Shown: positions 1-12,871 of the stretch, piece after piece
Layout of the letters: every line of letters begins with the position of its first letter
Numbering within the stretch: the first letter of the stretch is position 1
Assembly: GCA_029237695.1 (NCBI GenBank)
Contig: CM055271.1
Coordinates: forward strand, 29,914,695-29,978,694
Direction of reading: 5' to 3'
Origin: Conchocele bisecta
Taxonomy: Eukaryota; Mollusca; Bivalvia; Lucinida; Thyasiridae
DNA: 64,000 nt
Translations under genes and position numbers: made by a program
Notes under the pieces: generated by a model
The model's input: only the letters and a program-made list of their open reading frames with translations
What the model was told of the DNA's origin: nothing
Database searches by the model: none

Positions 1-789
1 TTCTACTAAACTGGTGTGATATCTATGGTGACAGTTCTGTTAGCTACTGTTTAATGGGACAGTGTGACAAAACATTGACTATCATGTAAATATATAATTA
101 AATAATTCAGACTGTGTGCTTTATTCTTTAGTTTACATGTGTAAGTTCAGTAAAATTAAGTAATGAAACATTACAAATTTAGACACTCATAATGTTAGTT
201 TTAAATATAGGAATAGTTCACATAACATCTGTACGACTGCAAGGGAGCTAACCTAGTACAAATGTGGCATACGGAAAAGCATCATAATGTGAGATTTGTC
301 TACTTCCTGTAGTATAGGACCCATCTTTGTTGCATACGAGAGTAGTATATAGGAACCAGTTGGCCAATAAATAATGTGACCGTAAACCAGTTCTGGTACA
401 GCTTAGCAACAAGAAGTAAATTCTCAGGACAACGGCATTAATTGTTATTATTATGACAGAGAGATAAATAAAATAGATGCTATAGGAAAGGTATGTCTGT
501 GCCAAACATTTTATTATAGTATGTGCATGCTCTACGCATTGCATGTTACATTTTCTGTGTGCGACTTGATGTGTGGGTGAGGCAGATATTTAGAAAGTGA
601 AAGTAGACGGTTCCGTCAAAAAAGGTGAAATAACTCATAGAAATCAACCCGCACGACCCCGTGTTTGGCATGGATCTAGAACCGGCTTAGGTCACTGACT
701 CTTGGAATGGAAGTAACACAATTGATTTTGGCGCAGGTAGTTTGCGATTGTCATGTTTGTCTGAATGTGGGTCTATGGGAAATCAAGTG
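1..789. other. AT-rich stretch, no gene recognised
   Basis: No reading frame with recognisable protein character was found on either strand, and there is no RNA gene, array or clear inverted repeat. It is treated as intergenic or intronic sequence. Confidence 0.5.
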
Positions 790-1165
790 CACATTATGGT
801 CTACCATGGAGGACAAGTTGGAGGAAAGAATGAAGTATAACGTTAATGTATGAGGGCTATATTGCGTTCCGAACGCGATTCTCCCATCGTACCGGCATTG
901 TCCAAGTGGTCAGTTTTGTTTATTTATATCATGCACATAGGGATTACTGTTTTTGTTTTCTGTTGTTGTTCGTAGTATAGGGGTATATACGGGTACGACC
1001 CCCGTTATCATATAGTTACCGCGTTGTAACTGAGCTACGTGTCAGTCCGTAGCGTACATTTCAAGACGGTTAGTGCGTCCGTCCGTCCGTTCGTATACCC
1101 GTAGCTCCGAATCAGATTGCCCGGTTATCCGTATTTATACCGCAACCATTGCTCCATGTAGCATA
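790..1165 (+). repeat. Left arm of a long imperfect inverted repeat
   Basis: This stretch matches the reverse complement of parts of 6830-7660. Shared blocks include CTACCATGGAGGAC, TATAACGTTAATGTATG, CGTTATCATATAGTTACCGC and GTAGCTCCGAATCAGATTGC, in the same relative order. The right arm carries about 300 extra bases (roughly 7030-7400). The two arms bracket the tandem array and the trinucleotide foldback between them. They may be the terminal repeats of an old foldback transposon; no transposase frame is visible. Confidence 0.7.
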
Positions 1166-1435
1166 ATAAAGGCGGTTGAATAAATGCTGTTTATATCTGA
1201 AGTAACCTGATATACCTGAAGTAGCCTAATATACATGAAGTGCCGTTTTTGCCTTTATTTGTTCACCTTTGACCCCTAAGCGTGGCCTCTGATTGGTCAG
1301 TATCAACAGCAAATTCAAGATGGCGGCGAATTTTAAAATCGAAATCGCTGTCGGTTCAGCTGAATGTTGTCCATTTTTGTCGCGCCCGCTTGTGGAAAGC
1401 GCGATATAGTCGGCACTTCGGCGTACGTACGTACA

Positions 1436-4400
1436 TGTGTCCGGTTAAAGTTTTTGGTTAAGTTTTTTGGTTAAGTTTTTTGGTTAAAGTTTTTGGTTAA
1501 GTTTTTAGGTTAAGTTTTTTTATTAAAGTTTTTGGTTAAAATTTTTTTGGTTAAATTGTTTCGTTGTACTATATCTCTGCAACTGCTTTGCCCATTATCT
1601 TGAAACTTCACATGGGTGTTTATTATAATCTATATTTTCATTCTACCCTCCTCCCATTCGGCCAGTGTGCCCAATGTGAAGGTCAAATTACTTTGAAGTT
1701 TTTGGTTAAAATTTGTTCATGTACTATATCTATGCACCTACTTTGCCCATTACCTTGAACCTTCACATGCCTGTTTATCATCATCCATATTTTCATTCTA
1801 CACCCCCAACCCGTGCGGCCCCTGTGCCCAATGTCAAGGTCAAATTACTTTAAAGTTTTTGTCGCGCCCCTTGCGGAAAATTCGATATAGTCGGCATTTT
1901 GGCGTACGTATGTGTTTTCGGTTAAAGATTTTTGTTAAGTTTTTTGGTTAAAGTTTTTGGTTAAGTTTTTTGGTTAAGTTTTTTGGCTAAAGTTTTTGGT
2001 TAAGTTTTTTGGTTAAAGTTTGTTGGTTAAGTTTTTTGGTCAATTTTTTTCGTTATACTACATCTCTGTAACTGCTTTGCCCATTACCTTGAAACTTCAC
2101 ATGGGTGTTTATCAACATCTATATTTTCATTCTACCCCCCTACCGTGCGGCGCCTGTGCCCAATGTGAAGGTCAAATTACTTTAAAGTTTTTGGTTAAAG
2201 TGTTTGGTTAAAGTTTTTTCATGTACTATATATATGCACCTACTTTGCCCCTTACCTTGAACCTTCACATGCCTGTTTATCATCATCCATATTTTCATTC
2301 TACCCCCCCCCCCACCCGTGCGGCCCCTGTGCCCAATGTCAAGGTCAAATTATTTTAAAGTTTTTATCGCGCCCCTTGCGGAAAACGCGATATAATCGGC
2401 ACTTTGGCGTACGTACGTGTGTCGGGTTAAAGTTTTTGGTTAAGATTTTTGGTAAAGTTTTTTGGTTAAAGTTTTTGGTTAAGTTTTTTGGTTATGTTTT
2501 TTGGTTAAAGTTTTTGGTTAAGTTTTTGTCGCGCCCGTTTGCGGAAAGCGCGATATAGTCAGCACTTTGGCGTGCGTACGTGTGTCCGGTTAAATTTTTT
2601 TGTTAAGTTTTTGCTTAAACTTTTTTGCTTAAACTTTTTCGTGTGTCCGGTCAAAGTTTTTGGTTAAGTTTTTTGGTTAAGTTTTTTGGTTAAAGTTTTT
2701 CGTTATACTACATCTCTGCAACTGCTTTGCCCATTACCTTGAAACTTCACATGGGTGTTTATCATCATCTATATTTTCATTCTACCCCCCTACCGTGCGG
2801 CCCTTGTGCCCAATGTCAAGGTCTAATTACCTTGAACTTTTTGGTTAAAGTTTTTGGTTAAACCTTTCTGCTTAAACTTTTTCGTGTGTCCGGTTAAAGT
2901 TTTTGGTTAAGTTTTTTGGTTAAGATTTTTGGTTCAAGTTTTTCGTTATACTACATCTCTGCAACTGCTTTGCCCATTACCTTGAAACTTCACATGGGTG
3001 TTTATCATCATCTATATTTTCATTCTAGCCCCGTACCGTGCGGCCCCTGTGCCCAATGTCAAGGTATAATTACTTTGAACTTTTTGGTTAAAGTTTTTGG
3101 TTAAACGTTTTTGCTTAAACTTGTTCGTGTGTCCGGTTAAAGTTTTTGGTTAAGTTTTTGGTTAAAGTTTTTCGTTATATTACATCTCTGCAACTGCTTT
3201 GCCCATTACCTTGAAACTTCACATGGGTGTTTATCAGCATCTATATTTTCATTCTACCCCCCTACCGTGCGGCCCCTGTGCCCAATATCAAGGTCTAATT
3301 ACTTTGAACTTTTTGGTTAAAGTTTTTGCTTAAACTTTTTTGCTTAAACTTTTTCGTGTGTCCTGTTAAAGTTTTTGATTAAGTTTTTTGGTTAAGTTTT
3401 TCGGTTAAAGTTTTTTGTTATACTACATCTCTGCAACTGCTTTGCACATTACCTTGAAACTTCACATGGGTGTTTATCATCATCTATATTTTCATTCTAA
3501 CCCCCCCCCCCCCCTACCGTGCGGCCCCTGTGCCCAATATCAAGGTCTAATTACTTTCAACTTTTTGGTTAAACATTTTGGTTAAACGTTTTGCTTAAAC
3601 TTTTTCGTGTGTCCGGTTAAACTTTTTGGCTAAGTTTTTTGGTTAAGTTTTTTTGGTTAAAGTTTTTCGTTATACTACATCTCTGCAACTGCTATGCCCA
3701 TTACCTTGAAACTTCACATGGGTGTTTATCATCATCTATATTTTCATTCTACCCCCCTACCGTGCGGCCCCTGTGCCCAATGTCAAGGTGTAATTACTTT
3801 GAACTTTTTGGCTAAACATTTTTGCTTAAACCTTTTCGTGTATCCGGTTAAAGTTTTTGGTTAAGTTTTTTGGTTAAGTTTTTTGGTTAAAGTTTTGCGT
3901 TATACTACATCTCTGCAACTGCTTTGCCCATTACCTTGAAACTTCACATGGGTGTTTATCATCATCTATATTTTCATTCTACCCCCCCTACCGTGAGGCC
4001 TCTGTGCCCAATGTCAAGGTCTAATTACTTTGAACTTTTTAATTAAAGTTTTTGGTTAAACTTTTTTGCTTAAACTTTTTTGTTACACTATATCTCTGCA
4101 ACTGCTTCGCCAATTACCTTCAAACTTCACATGGGTGTTTATCATCATCTATATTTTCATTCTACCCTCCTCCCGAGCGGCCCCTGTACCCAATGTCAAG
4201 GTCTAATTACTTTGAAATATTTCCTTAAACTTTTTGCTTAAACTTTGTTCATGTACTATATCTCTGCAACTGATTCACCTATTACCTTGAAACTTCACAT
4301 GGGTGTTTATCATCATCTATATTTTCATTCTACCCCCTCCCGTGCGGCCCCTGTATCAAATGTCAAGGTCAATTGGGTTTTTTGTCGCGCCCGCTTGCGG

Positions 4401-4530
4401 AAAGCGTACGTACGTGTGTCCGGTTAAAGTTTTTGGTTAAAGTTTGTTAAAGTTTTTGGTTAAAGTTTTTGGTTATGCTATATCTCTGCAACAGCTTCGC
4501 CCATTACCTTGAAACTTCACATGGGTCTTT
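1436..4530 (+). repeat. Degenerate tandem array, about 230-bp unit with GTTTTTGGTTAA sub-repeats
   Basis: A block containing CATCTCTGCAACTGC, TTGAAACTTCACATGG and CAATGTCAAGGTC recurs about 13 times (near 1569, 1723, 2049, 2225, 2708, 2951, 3179, 3424, 3676, 3905, 4088, 4256 and 4480). Spacing in the best-kept part (2700-3905) is about 228-252 bp. The blocks are separated by runs of a 12-bp sub-repeat, GTTTTTGGTTAA, and its relatives. Copies of a second segment (TCGCGCCC with GCGATATAGTCGGCAC and GGCGTACGTACG) lie near 1380, 1861, 2368, 2528 and 4384. Short open frames here are repeat translations, not genes. Confidence 0.85.
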
Positions 4531-4991
4531 TCAACGAAATACACTCTCAAAATTCACCAGACCCATCCATTTCCATTTGGGGCAGATTCTGCAACGATTG
4601 CGATCTGTCCAGAATAAAAATCAACACCACAAACACCATTTTGTTTCGTTTATTTCGTTACCTGACTGGCATCATTGGGAGCAGCCATTTTTATTTTAAA
4701 TGACGTAGTAGACTTATTGACGTAAATATAAGTATGACGTCAGTCATGTCTGAATGGCGCACGGAATGGGTAGAGAGCAAACGCAATTGCCAAATTAAGG
4801 GTCAAAATGGAAATTGATTTGAGATTCAGAAAACGGCATGAACTTAATCTTATTTTCTGGTGATATCATTTTTATTTGCCAAATTTAATCCTCACACTGT
4901 AAACAGTTCCATTTTCATCAGACTATTCAACTCAATAAGTAGCTATACTGGAAAAAGTAGTCAGCAACACGAATGACGCGTATGAATTGTG

Positions 4992-5073
4992 ATTAGGTCG
5001 TATTGACAGGATATCAAATATATTTCACGGCACCTTGTTTCACGGCACATAGGCACTGCGTTGACGGGATAAA
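4992..5073 (+). mobile_element. MITE fragment of the TTATCCCGTCAACAC family
   Basis: The sequence TTTCACGGCAC...TTTCACGGCACAT followed by GTTGACGGGATAAA matches the right-hand parts of the copies ending near 47236 and 50996. Only the right part of the element is present. Confidence 0.65.
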
Positions 5074-5086
5074 TTAAATACATGAT

Positions 5087-5206
5087 TAGTGCCGTCGGAT
5101 ATAAAATATATTCGGCTTCGCACCGACAACTCTATAGGGGCTCGCTAAAGCTCGCCCCAATAAAGATGTCTAAGGCTCAACCGAATATATTTTATATTCG
5201 ACGATA
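5087..5206. repeat. Imperfect hairpin with TATAAAATATATTCGG arms
   Basis: ATATAAAATATATTCGG on the left pairs with CCGAATATATTTTATAT on the right. The centre contains a second inner match, GGGGCTCG with GCTCGCCCC. It resembles a small palindromic MITE. Confidence 0.55.
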
Positions 5207-5349
5207 TTCACCATGTATTTACTATATATATTTGCGACGAGTTCAGATGGTCTGCATAATAATATACGTTATTAACACTAGTGGCGAACAGCGTAGATAA
5301 TACTGGCGAGCATGGTAGTTTCAACTCGTAATAGCGAGCGGGATAGCTC

Positions 5350-6800
5350 CTGGTCAATCGTATTTAATGGCTAATATTAAATATAGACTGGCTAACAACG
5401 TAGACCGTGGCCACAAGGCGTTTCGGCAATTGAGGAGACAAGTGGGCAGATGTCCAGTGTGTGTGAGGCACGCACCGGACATCGTGCATAGGGTTTCGTT
5501 CATTCGTCGCGTAGCCTTTGCTAACGTATTGAAAACAAATGTCAAATCATGGCTGGACATCGCGCCCACACGATTTATTTGTAGGTACTCAAGTAAAATG
5601 GTCGTAGCTAGTGGTCTGTGTGGCGATGACGGTGGCCGCGGTGGTGGTCCTCATGGTAGAGTTGGTGGTGGTGGTATTGTTGTTGTTGTGCTTTTGGCGA
5701 TGTGGGTGAGTTGGTGGTGGCGATGGCTGAGGTAGTGGTGGTGGAGATAGAGGTGGTGGTACTGTTGTTGTTGTTGTCGTTTTCGTGGGCTTGACATATG
5801 GTACTCCGGAACATGAAAGACTGAAAAGTGACATTTTCGCCGTAAATATCGGTACCGGAAATACAAGAAAGAGATGTATGATGGCATCGAGAGCGCACCC
5901 GATTTCTGGCGGGAAACCGACATGCCTATTGATAAAAGAAGACAACTGTCTACTGATGATGGCGATGATGATAATGGTATTGATGATGATGATTGACGTG
6001 AATGATGATGACGTGGATAATGAATTAGCGAACCCAAACGAATATTACTAGATAATGATTATGCACTGAAAAGTGTTTATTGAATAAATAAAACACGGCT
6101 ATATATCCGTTTTAATTTGCTGCCCTATTGCCCCAGTAGTCGGTATAAAAGTCCCCCCCCGCCCCTTTTTGCCAATGCGAGTTGTTACTTGTAAATTATA
6201 TTCATATACACCACCAACAATAACAACAACAACAACAACATGTACAACAACAACAACAACAATACCACCACCTCTACCACCACCCTAACCACCTCAACCA
6301 CCACCACCACCACCACAACAACCACAACACTATCAACACCATACCACCATTGCGGCCACCGCCATCGCCACACAGAACACTAGCTACGACCATTTTACCA
6401 CCACTATAAACAACACCATCAACTACAACAACAACAACAATGCGACCACCTCTACCACCAACAACAACAACACCATTACCAGAACTACCACCACCATCAC
6501 CTCCAACAGCAACAGCAACACTACCAACACCACCACCATCAACAACAACAACAACAACAATACTACCAACAACAAACCCTACCACCATCACCGCTACCTC
6601 AACCGCCACCACCACCAACAACAACCACAGCAATACTATCAACACCATACCACCATTGCGGCCCCCGTTATCGCCACACAGACCATTTTACTTGAGTACC
6701 TACACATAAATCGGGTGACATTTGTTTTCGATACGTTATCATAGGCTACGCGACGAATGAACGAATGGAACAAATTCCCATTCGCGATGTCCAGTGCGTG
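5350..6800. repeat. Trinucleotide-rich foldback region (GGT/GTT on the left, CAA/CCA on the right)
   Basis: The left half (5500-5790) is rich in GGT, GTT and GGC triplets. The right half (6215-6780) is rich in CAA, CCA and ACC triplets and is largely its reverse complement. Unique blocks confirm the inversion: GTACTCAAGTAAAATGGTC near 5585 recurs inverted near 6690, and CATTCGTCGCGTAGCC near 5500 recurs inverted near 6745. A second inverted copy of the AAATGGTCGTAGCTAGTG block lies near 6380. The Thr-, Val- and Gly-rich open frames here come from the triplets. Confidence 0.75.
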
Positions 6801-6829
6801 CCTCTTGTATGCTGTTCGCCACCAATATT

Positions 6830-7660
6830 CATTAATAGCGTATATTATTATCAGACGGACGGATAACATCGCAATCTGATTCGGAGCTACCGGTTTACGA
6901 AAGGACGGACACACGAATCGTCTTGAAACGTACGCTGCGCGCACGGACGGAAAAGCAACTCCGTTACAACGCGGTAACTATATGATAACGGGTGTCGTAC
7001 CAGCATATACCCATAAACGACGATGTGAAAGAAAACTGACCTCTAGGTTAGAAGACACCAAATGGTGCGAAATCGCCCAGGGTGAATGCAAAAGTAGTCC
7101 GGTATAAACAAATAGTGCGGGTGTTTTGAGGTCACAGACACCGTTTGCTTGCAGATCTTGATCCTTACTACCCAGTTTCACTTTAGGAACATTTTGGGAT
7201 GCCTTTAACACCAGTTGTCAGCATATTTGTAGCATTTAAAAAAAAACACTGAACCTGTTGGTCACTTGATGTAAACGGAGTTTCCATGGCCAAAAAATGT
7301 ACACAATATTGGAGGATATGACAAGGTTGGATTTTTCTTTCTTAGGAGTAAGTGAACCTATTGTTTAGTTCATGTAGAACCAGTACAGACTGGCTGCAGT
7401 TCATGTACAAGTGGGTCCCACATCATCCATACTAATAGTGAAAGTAGGAGAGACTGGCCTTATTGGATGGCATTCGGTTAAATTATATAGTAAAACTATT
7501 TGGTGGTGTCTAACCTCTAGATAATCCCTATGTAAACACAACTGACCACTCGGACAATTCCGGTACGACGGCCGTATCGCGCTCCGAACGTAATATAGCA
7601 CCCATACATTAACGTTATATTTCACTCCATCCTACATGCTCCGTCCTCCATGGTAGTATA
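6830..7660 (-). repeat. Right arm of the long imperfect inverted repeat
   Basis: This is the reverse-complement partner of 790-1165. It carries an additional segment near 7030-7400 absent from the left arm, either an insertion here or a deletion on the left. No coding capacity was recognised. Confidence 0.7.
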
Positions 7661-7707
7661 CAGTGATTTCATGGCCATTCGGGGAAAAGTCAAAACTATT
7701 GTCCCGA

Positions 7708-7787
7708 GGTGCTGTGGACGACCCAAGGCACTTTTGCGCAGAGGTCTAAGGCCGATGGCAATAGTGCATCGCGTCGTCCACAGCACC
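7708..7787. repeat. Hairpin with a perfect 15-bp stem
   Basis: GGTGCTGTGGACGAC (7708-7722) is exactly complementary to GTCGTCCACAGCACC (7773-7787), with a 50-base loop. It is probably a palindromic MITE remnant; no gene is associated with it. Confidence 0.6.
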
Positions 7788-8037
7788 GAATAGCACACAA
7801 AATAGTATATTGGCATTATGTAAGTGAACACGTTTCTTTTTTGTGTTAGGCATACATCTGCATTTTATGGCGATACATTATATAACATTGTGTATCTGTA
7901 TAAATAGCTCTTCATTCACTTGCTATTTCCAATTTACATTGTCTTAATCATAAATACACGGTATGAAACTTTAAATTACACATGTGTATCATATATATAT
8001 ACGTGTCTCCATAATATCTTACATTTGGTATTTGCAG

Positions 8038-8256
8038 AAACTAAAAAGATCATTTACACTTGAAGACATCGTGGGTAAGACACTGCCTGCAGTGAAAGTA
8101 TTTTCTGCCTCAATCGGCTATCTTAAAGATCATCTGTTGAAGACGTGCCGGTGCCGAAATCCAGGCACGGAGGAAAGAGACATAAAATGGGTGCTGACCG
8201 TTCCCGCCATTTGGGATGACTCAGCCAAACAATTCATGAGGGAATGTGCGAATCAG
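8038..8256 (+). CDS. HSPA12-like HSP70, internal exon A
   Basis: This is a 73-codon exon of an HSP70 superfamily ATPase of the HSPA12 subfamily. It is bounded by a TTTGCAG acceptor (exon starts 8038) and a GTAAGACT donor at 8257, both in phase 0. The peptide contains ITS-type core features of the actin-like ATPase fold, including the WVLTVPAIW segment, followed by SAKQFMRECANQ. That matches the position just before the conserved ALEPEAAS block of HSPA12 proteins. The exons coding for the first phosphate loop (the DFGTT-type motif) should lie upstream but are not recognisable in 1-8037. HSPA12 proteins are usually cytosolic and poorly understood. No stop or frameshift is present. Confidence 0.85.
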
Positions 8257-8333
8257 GTAAGACTTTCAAGTCTGCGTAAGTCAATATTGCACCGTATGTA
8301 ACGTGAAAATCGTCTAACTTGCAACTAAAACTG

Positions 8334-8602
8334 TAGCCTATTTCACCAACATTGCAAAGTATGCTTATCTAGCAAAGTATACCTTGAGGGAGAAATTTTC
8401 AATTTAAGGATAAATTTATTAATTTTATTATACTGAATGTATTACATTATCACATTAAGTATAATAATTCTGCATACTTTTGATCATCAAATATATGCAA
8501 TCGTTAGTTCTATATGAAATAATGCATGTCGGGAAATATAAAATCACTCAAAGTATACTTTGCTAGATAAGGATACTTTGGAATGTTGATGAAATCGGAT
8601 AC
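8334..8602. mobile_element. Palindromic MITE, TAGCCTATTTCACC family (copy 1)
   Basis: The terminal inverted repeats run TAGCCTATTTCACCAACATT on the left and approximately its reverse complement on the right (ATGTTGATGAAATCGGATAC). The subterminal AAAGTATACTT motifs occur at both ends. The internal part matches the copies at 47684-47950 and 60675-60977. It lies in intron 1 of the HSP70 gene. Confidence 0.8.
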
Positions 8603-9097
8603 AGGTCTACGTAAGTCAATATTGCACAGTCTACTGTACCACATGTTACATATCAAATTATACATTGCAGTCTGAACAGATGACAGACGAATAAATACTG
8701 TATTAGTGTGTACACAGGGTTATACAAGTGCATATACTTACCAAATAAGAACATATTTACAACAACATGATGATAACTGGCAGTTAATTTCATACAAGTC
8801 CAACGAACGAATATTCGACAATACGATCATGATAGATTGGACATTTTATGTACACAAAATATATTTTGAACTCATGTTACCTTTGTGCATTAAATTGCAC
8901 AAAAAGAACATGACCCTGTCCCATATGATTTTATTGACCGATACTGGATTCCTCTTCAGGAAGGTATATTCTACGATTGTCGTTGCTATTTCTCATTGAT
9001 CAACCAACCCATATTCAGTTTCAAATGCCTGCATATCAGAATTGTTTTTACTTATTATCTTGGAAATGTATATCCAATAAGTGTACGTATGTATGCA

Positions 9098-9140
9098 GCG
9101 GCGGCAGCAGCGGCAGCAGCGGCAGCAGCGGCAGCAGCTT
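9098..9140 (+). repeat. GGCAGCAGC microsatellite
   Basis: This is a short GC-rich run of a 9-base CGGCAGCAG unit in intron 1. It is not coding in any supported gene. Confidence 0.85.
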
Positions 9141-9604
9141 TGTATATTTGGTGGTAGTCAATGAATATTTTCTTAACTATTTTTCTTCCTTTGTGGTGAA
9201 GGAACCAAACATCTGATCATTGTATCGTCAAATTTTCTCTATTTGCTGATACATGCATATCTGTACCTAGGGTACAGCATCAGGATACACCTATTAATTC
9301 TCCAGAACGCATAGCTAGATGCTATAAATGAAAAAAAACAAGCATACAGAAACTTATGCTTCCAACCTTGATACGCCGGAAGTAAAGTCGAAATTTATAG
9401 ATCTATGCGAAGTCCGTGGCTGGTTTTAACGACATTTTTTAGATACAGTATGTTCACCGATATTTAAAGTAAAAACTAGTATACCTAATATACAAATGCA
9501 TATTAATAAGGTATCTGTTTTAGACCAAGTGTGTGAATGACATAAATATTTATTTCGTAAAAAACTAAATATATATAGACTAGATAAAACATGGTATCAG
9601 CTCG

Positions 9605-11673
9605 ATCACAGAGTACTGGAAACTATTAAGGGAGGCATCTGGCATACATAATACAAGTAGAATACCGGCCGACTCGCTCGTCGACTATGTTAAGGCAATA
9701 CATCATCCAGATAATCCATTTGTGCAAGCTGATGAGGATATTTTACACTTTAATGAACGATACTTAGATTCAGAAATTCAAATTATGTTTGAAGAACTGA
9801 ATGTTGAAATATCAGATGATGAAACAGATACGTCAATACTACAATTAAATAATTATAAAAGTGGTGGGCCAGATATGATATTAAATGAATGTTTAATACA
9901 TGGAAGGCAAATTCTGACTCCCTTTTTCACTAAGTTGTTTAATGCTGCTCTAAATATTGGATATTTTCCTGATTCTTGGAGCGAAGGACATATAGTGCCA
10001 ATACACAAAAAGGGTGATATAAATACGGTAAACAAGTATCGCGGCATAACCTTGCTAAGCACAATAGGGAAATTGTTTTCGAGAGTATTAAATAACAGGC
10101 TTACAGATTGGGCAGAACATATTAGGTCTACTTTGAATCCCAGGCAGGATTTAGAAGAAATATGAGCACTATAGATCATATATCTGTACTACATGGCTTA
10201 ATTTCGCATGTCGTAAACAAGGGATCGAAACTATTTTGCGCTTTCGTTGATTTTTCGAAAGCCTTTGATTATGTAGTACGGGAAAATATGTGGTATAAGC
10301 TGATACAGATAGAAATAAGAGAGGAAATATTTAATGTCATTAAATCGATGTACGCAAATATTAAATCAAGGGTTAAGTTCATTAACTGTCTCAGTGAAGA
10401 ATTTACGTGTGAATTGGGGGTCCGTCAAGGGGAATGACTCTCTCCAGGGATTAGAAGGTATTGATACTGGTATGATTAAACTATTATTACTCCTCTATAC
10501 CGATGATATCATTATATTTGCCGAGTCCGCTGAAGGTTTACAGCACGGTTTAAATGTCTTGGCCGAGTACTGTCAAAAATTGAAGTTAACAGTAAATATA
10601 GAGAAAACAAAAAAATAATGGTTTTCCGGAAGTGTGGGGTGATGCCGAGACAATTACATTTTTCATACCAAAACAAAGAAATTTAAATTATTTCAAAATG
10701 TTCATATAGTTTTCTCATCTGGATGTTCTTTTTCACAGGCACAGAGCACACTATCAGGTCAAGCACGGAAGGCTGTATTTAAGTTAAATAAATGCCTGCA
10801 CAGTTTTAATGAATTAACACCAAATCATGTGCTACAGCTATTCGATAAACTTATATTACCGATTTTAAATTATGGAAGCGAGGTGTGGGGATTGGCACAA
10901 GCGAATCAGATTGAACGTACCCATTTACAATTCTGTAAAATATTACTTGGAGGTAAAATATCAACTCAAAATGATTTTATATATTGAGAACTTTCAAAAA
11001 CAACATTACTTACAGATTATTTAATATAGTTAAGTATTGGCTGAGAATGCTGAACATGCCAGACAGAAAATATGTTAGAGGTATATATAAGATGATGTTA
11101 AATGACATGACTGATAAGCCAACAAAAAGTAACTGGGCATCACTAGTCAGAAATCTACTTACACAGTTAGGATTTGGTAATGTGTGGATAGCACAACGGG
11201 TAGGGGACATAAACAACTTTATGCATATTTTCAAACAGAGATTACATGATAATTTTGTCCAAAACTGGATGTCTAGATTAAGCGAGTCTACACGAGCTGT
11301 GTTTTATAGAGGTATCACTAGATTTGACTATCAACCTTATCTTGATAGCATTACTATTAAGAAATTTCGTGTAGGTCTTACAAAGTTGAGAGTATCCTCA
11401 CACAGGTTAGAAATCGAGGCTGGTAGATGGCATAAACCTGTAAGCACTCAAGTTGATAGGAGAACATGTTCAATATGTAACGTTTTAGAGGACGAATTTC
11501 ACTTCCTTATTGAATGCCCTTTATATACTGAGCTACGTCGCACATATATTCGTAATTATTATATAAGAAGACCAAGTATGTATACAGTCGTTGAGTTGTT
11601 TTTATCTGACAATAGGAGCATTATTAGAAATATCGGAATATATAATACGACATATTTTGAAAAAACGGTCTGA
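9605..11673 (+). pseudogene. Dead, 5'-truncated LINE reverse transcriptase (copy A)
   Basis: This is a remnant of the ORF2 polyprotein of a non-LTR retrotransposon. RT homology starts near 9605 with no endonuclease domain in front of it. The blocks in order are SGGPDM and YRGITLLS (9722-10165), FVDFSKAFD and GVRQGE (10162-10437), YTDD (near 10497), and the C-terminal region with a CSIC...H...C finger (10984-11673). It is broken by frameshifts, by a TGA directly after GVRQGE (10435-10437), and by loss of the segment that normally follows RQG. The catalytic box reads YTDD rather than the usual YADD. It is the same family as the LINE at 52558-57479, on the opposite strand, and it lies in intron 1 of the HSP70 gene. 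Confidence 0.85.
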
Positions 11674-12717
11674 ATTCTTGTTGCAGCTGTGAAATTCATG
11701 AAGATAAAGAGTACAGTTACTTCATTATAGTATATGTAATTATAGCACTATGTTAAGGGTTTCGCATCGCCAACCACAAGCGCATAGAGTAATATGTGTT
11801 CTTTATAGTACTGTATGTGGCTACAAATTGACATATAACCCCATTATAATGCCATATTGCTATAAGCGAATACGCCTATGTACCATGTATGGTCACATAA
11901 CCATTTTCTCGAAATAGATTTGTGTCTACTCTCCCACACGATATACTTAAACCTAGGCTTTATTATTATTTATGATTTTTATTTTATGAATTGTGCATAT
12001 GTCCTAAACGGCAGACTGATAGTGAGAAGAACTACATGCAATTACTTAGTATTGTACTGCAAAGCCTTCTGATTGCATGCTCCGGGTGCATGATCGGGGT
12101 TGGCGATCTCGAGTGAACGAAGCTGAGCATAGCTCAGCTTTGGTCGGTATAACTTGGGAACGGACCGTGTGCTCGGAGAGCTGGATATCACTATACGGAT
12201 CAGTATACGCATCAGCATACACAATTTACTCTCGAAATATATATACCATAACTATTGTGTCCATAAGGAATTATATAATTACATGCATACCAGTTGCGAA
12301 TGGTCAAGATCACATTCACATATCACTACATGATATTCACATCGTGGGCCAAAGTATAATGCAAATGCATTATAGTTTGGCACGCATGTTGAATATGCAT
12401 GTATTTACTAGTGAATCAATACATATTTCACCACTGTTTGTCGTCTTGTGATAAATATTGTGTTGTATTATATTGTATGCTCAAGGGCCAGTAGGCCTAT
12501 TGCTGAATAAACATTACCATTACCTATTAACTAGTACGTTCTTTACACGTACATACACGTGTAAATGACTTTCAATTTTTAACAGCGATCACTTCCTGTT
12601 CGGATTCAGTTATACTTGATAATTGTATTGCTAGGCATTCAAACTGTCATTATTAACTAAACATCACTCAGGTACATCGTAATATCTCCCATTTAAATTA
12701 TTGTTTTGCTGTTGCAG
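11674..12717. other. Rest of HSP70 intron 1, no gene recognised
   Basis: The segment includes a GGCCTATTGCTGAATAAA-type stretch near 12494 that could be the 3' end of the LINE upstream. It ends at the TTGCAG acceptor at 12717. Confidence 0.5.
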
Positions 12718-12871
12718 GCCGGAATTGACAACGACAGGTTGGTTATCGCCCTCGAGCCGGAGGCAGCGTCGCTGTTCTGTAGGTTTTTGCCGAATGAAAA
12801 AATGTCCGGATTGTCCTCGAACGTGTCCCTGTTTACTAGAGGCTCTAAATACATGGTGTTGGACGCTGGAG
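12718..12871 (+). CDS. HSPA12-like HSP70, internal exon B
   Basis: This 154-base exon is bounded by GTTGCAG (acceptor, ends 12717) and GTAAGC (donor at 12872). It starts in phase 0 and ends one base into a codon. It encodes the ALEPEAAS block and ends in VLDAG, the start of the second phosphate loop. The glycine codon split by the intron is completed at 39075, giving the expected DxGGGT-type motif across the junction. The next exon lies 26.2 kb away, beyond a Polinton and other elements. No coding damage is visible. Confidence 0.88.

Noticed and set aside
5589..6709. Several Thr-, Val-, Gly- or Pro-rich open frames of 90-130 codons
   Set aside because: They are translations of trinucleotide repeats and occur on both strands at once.
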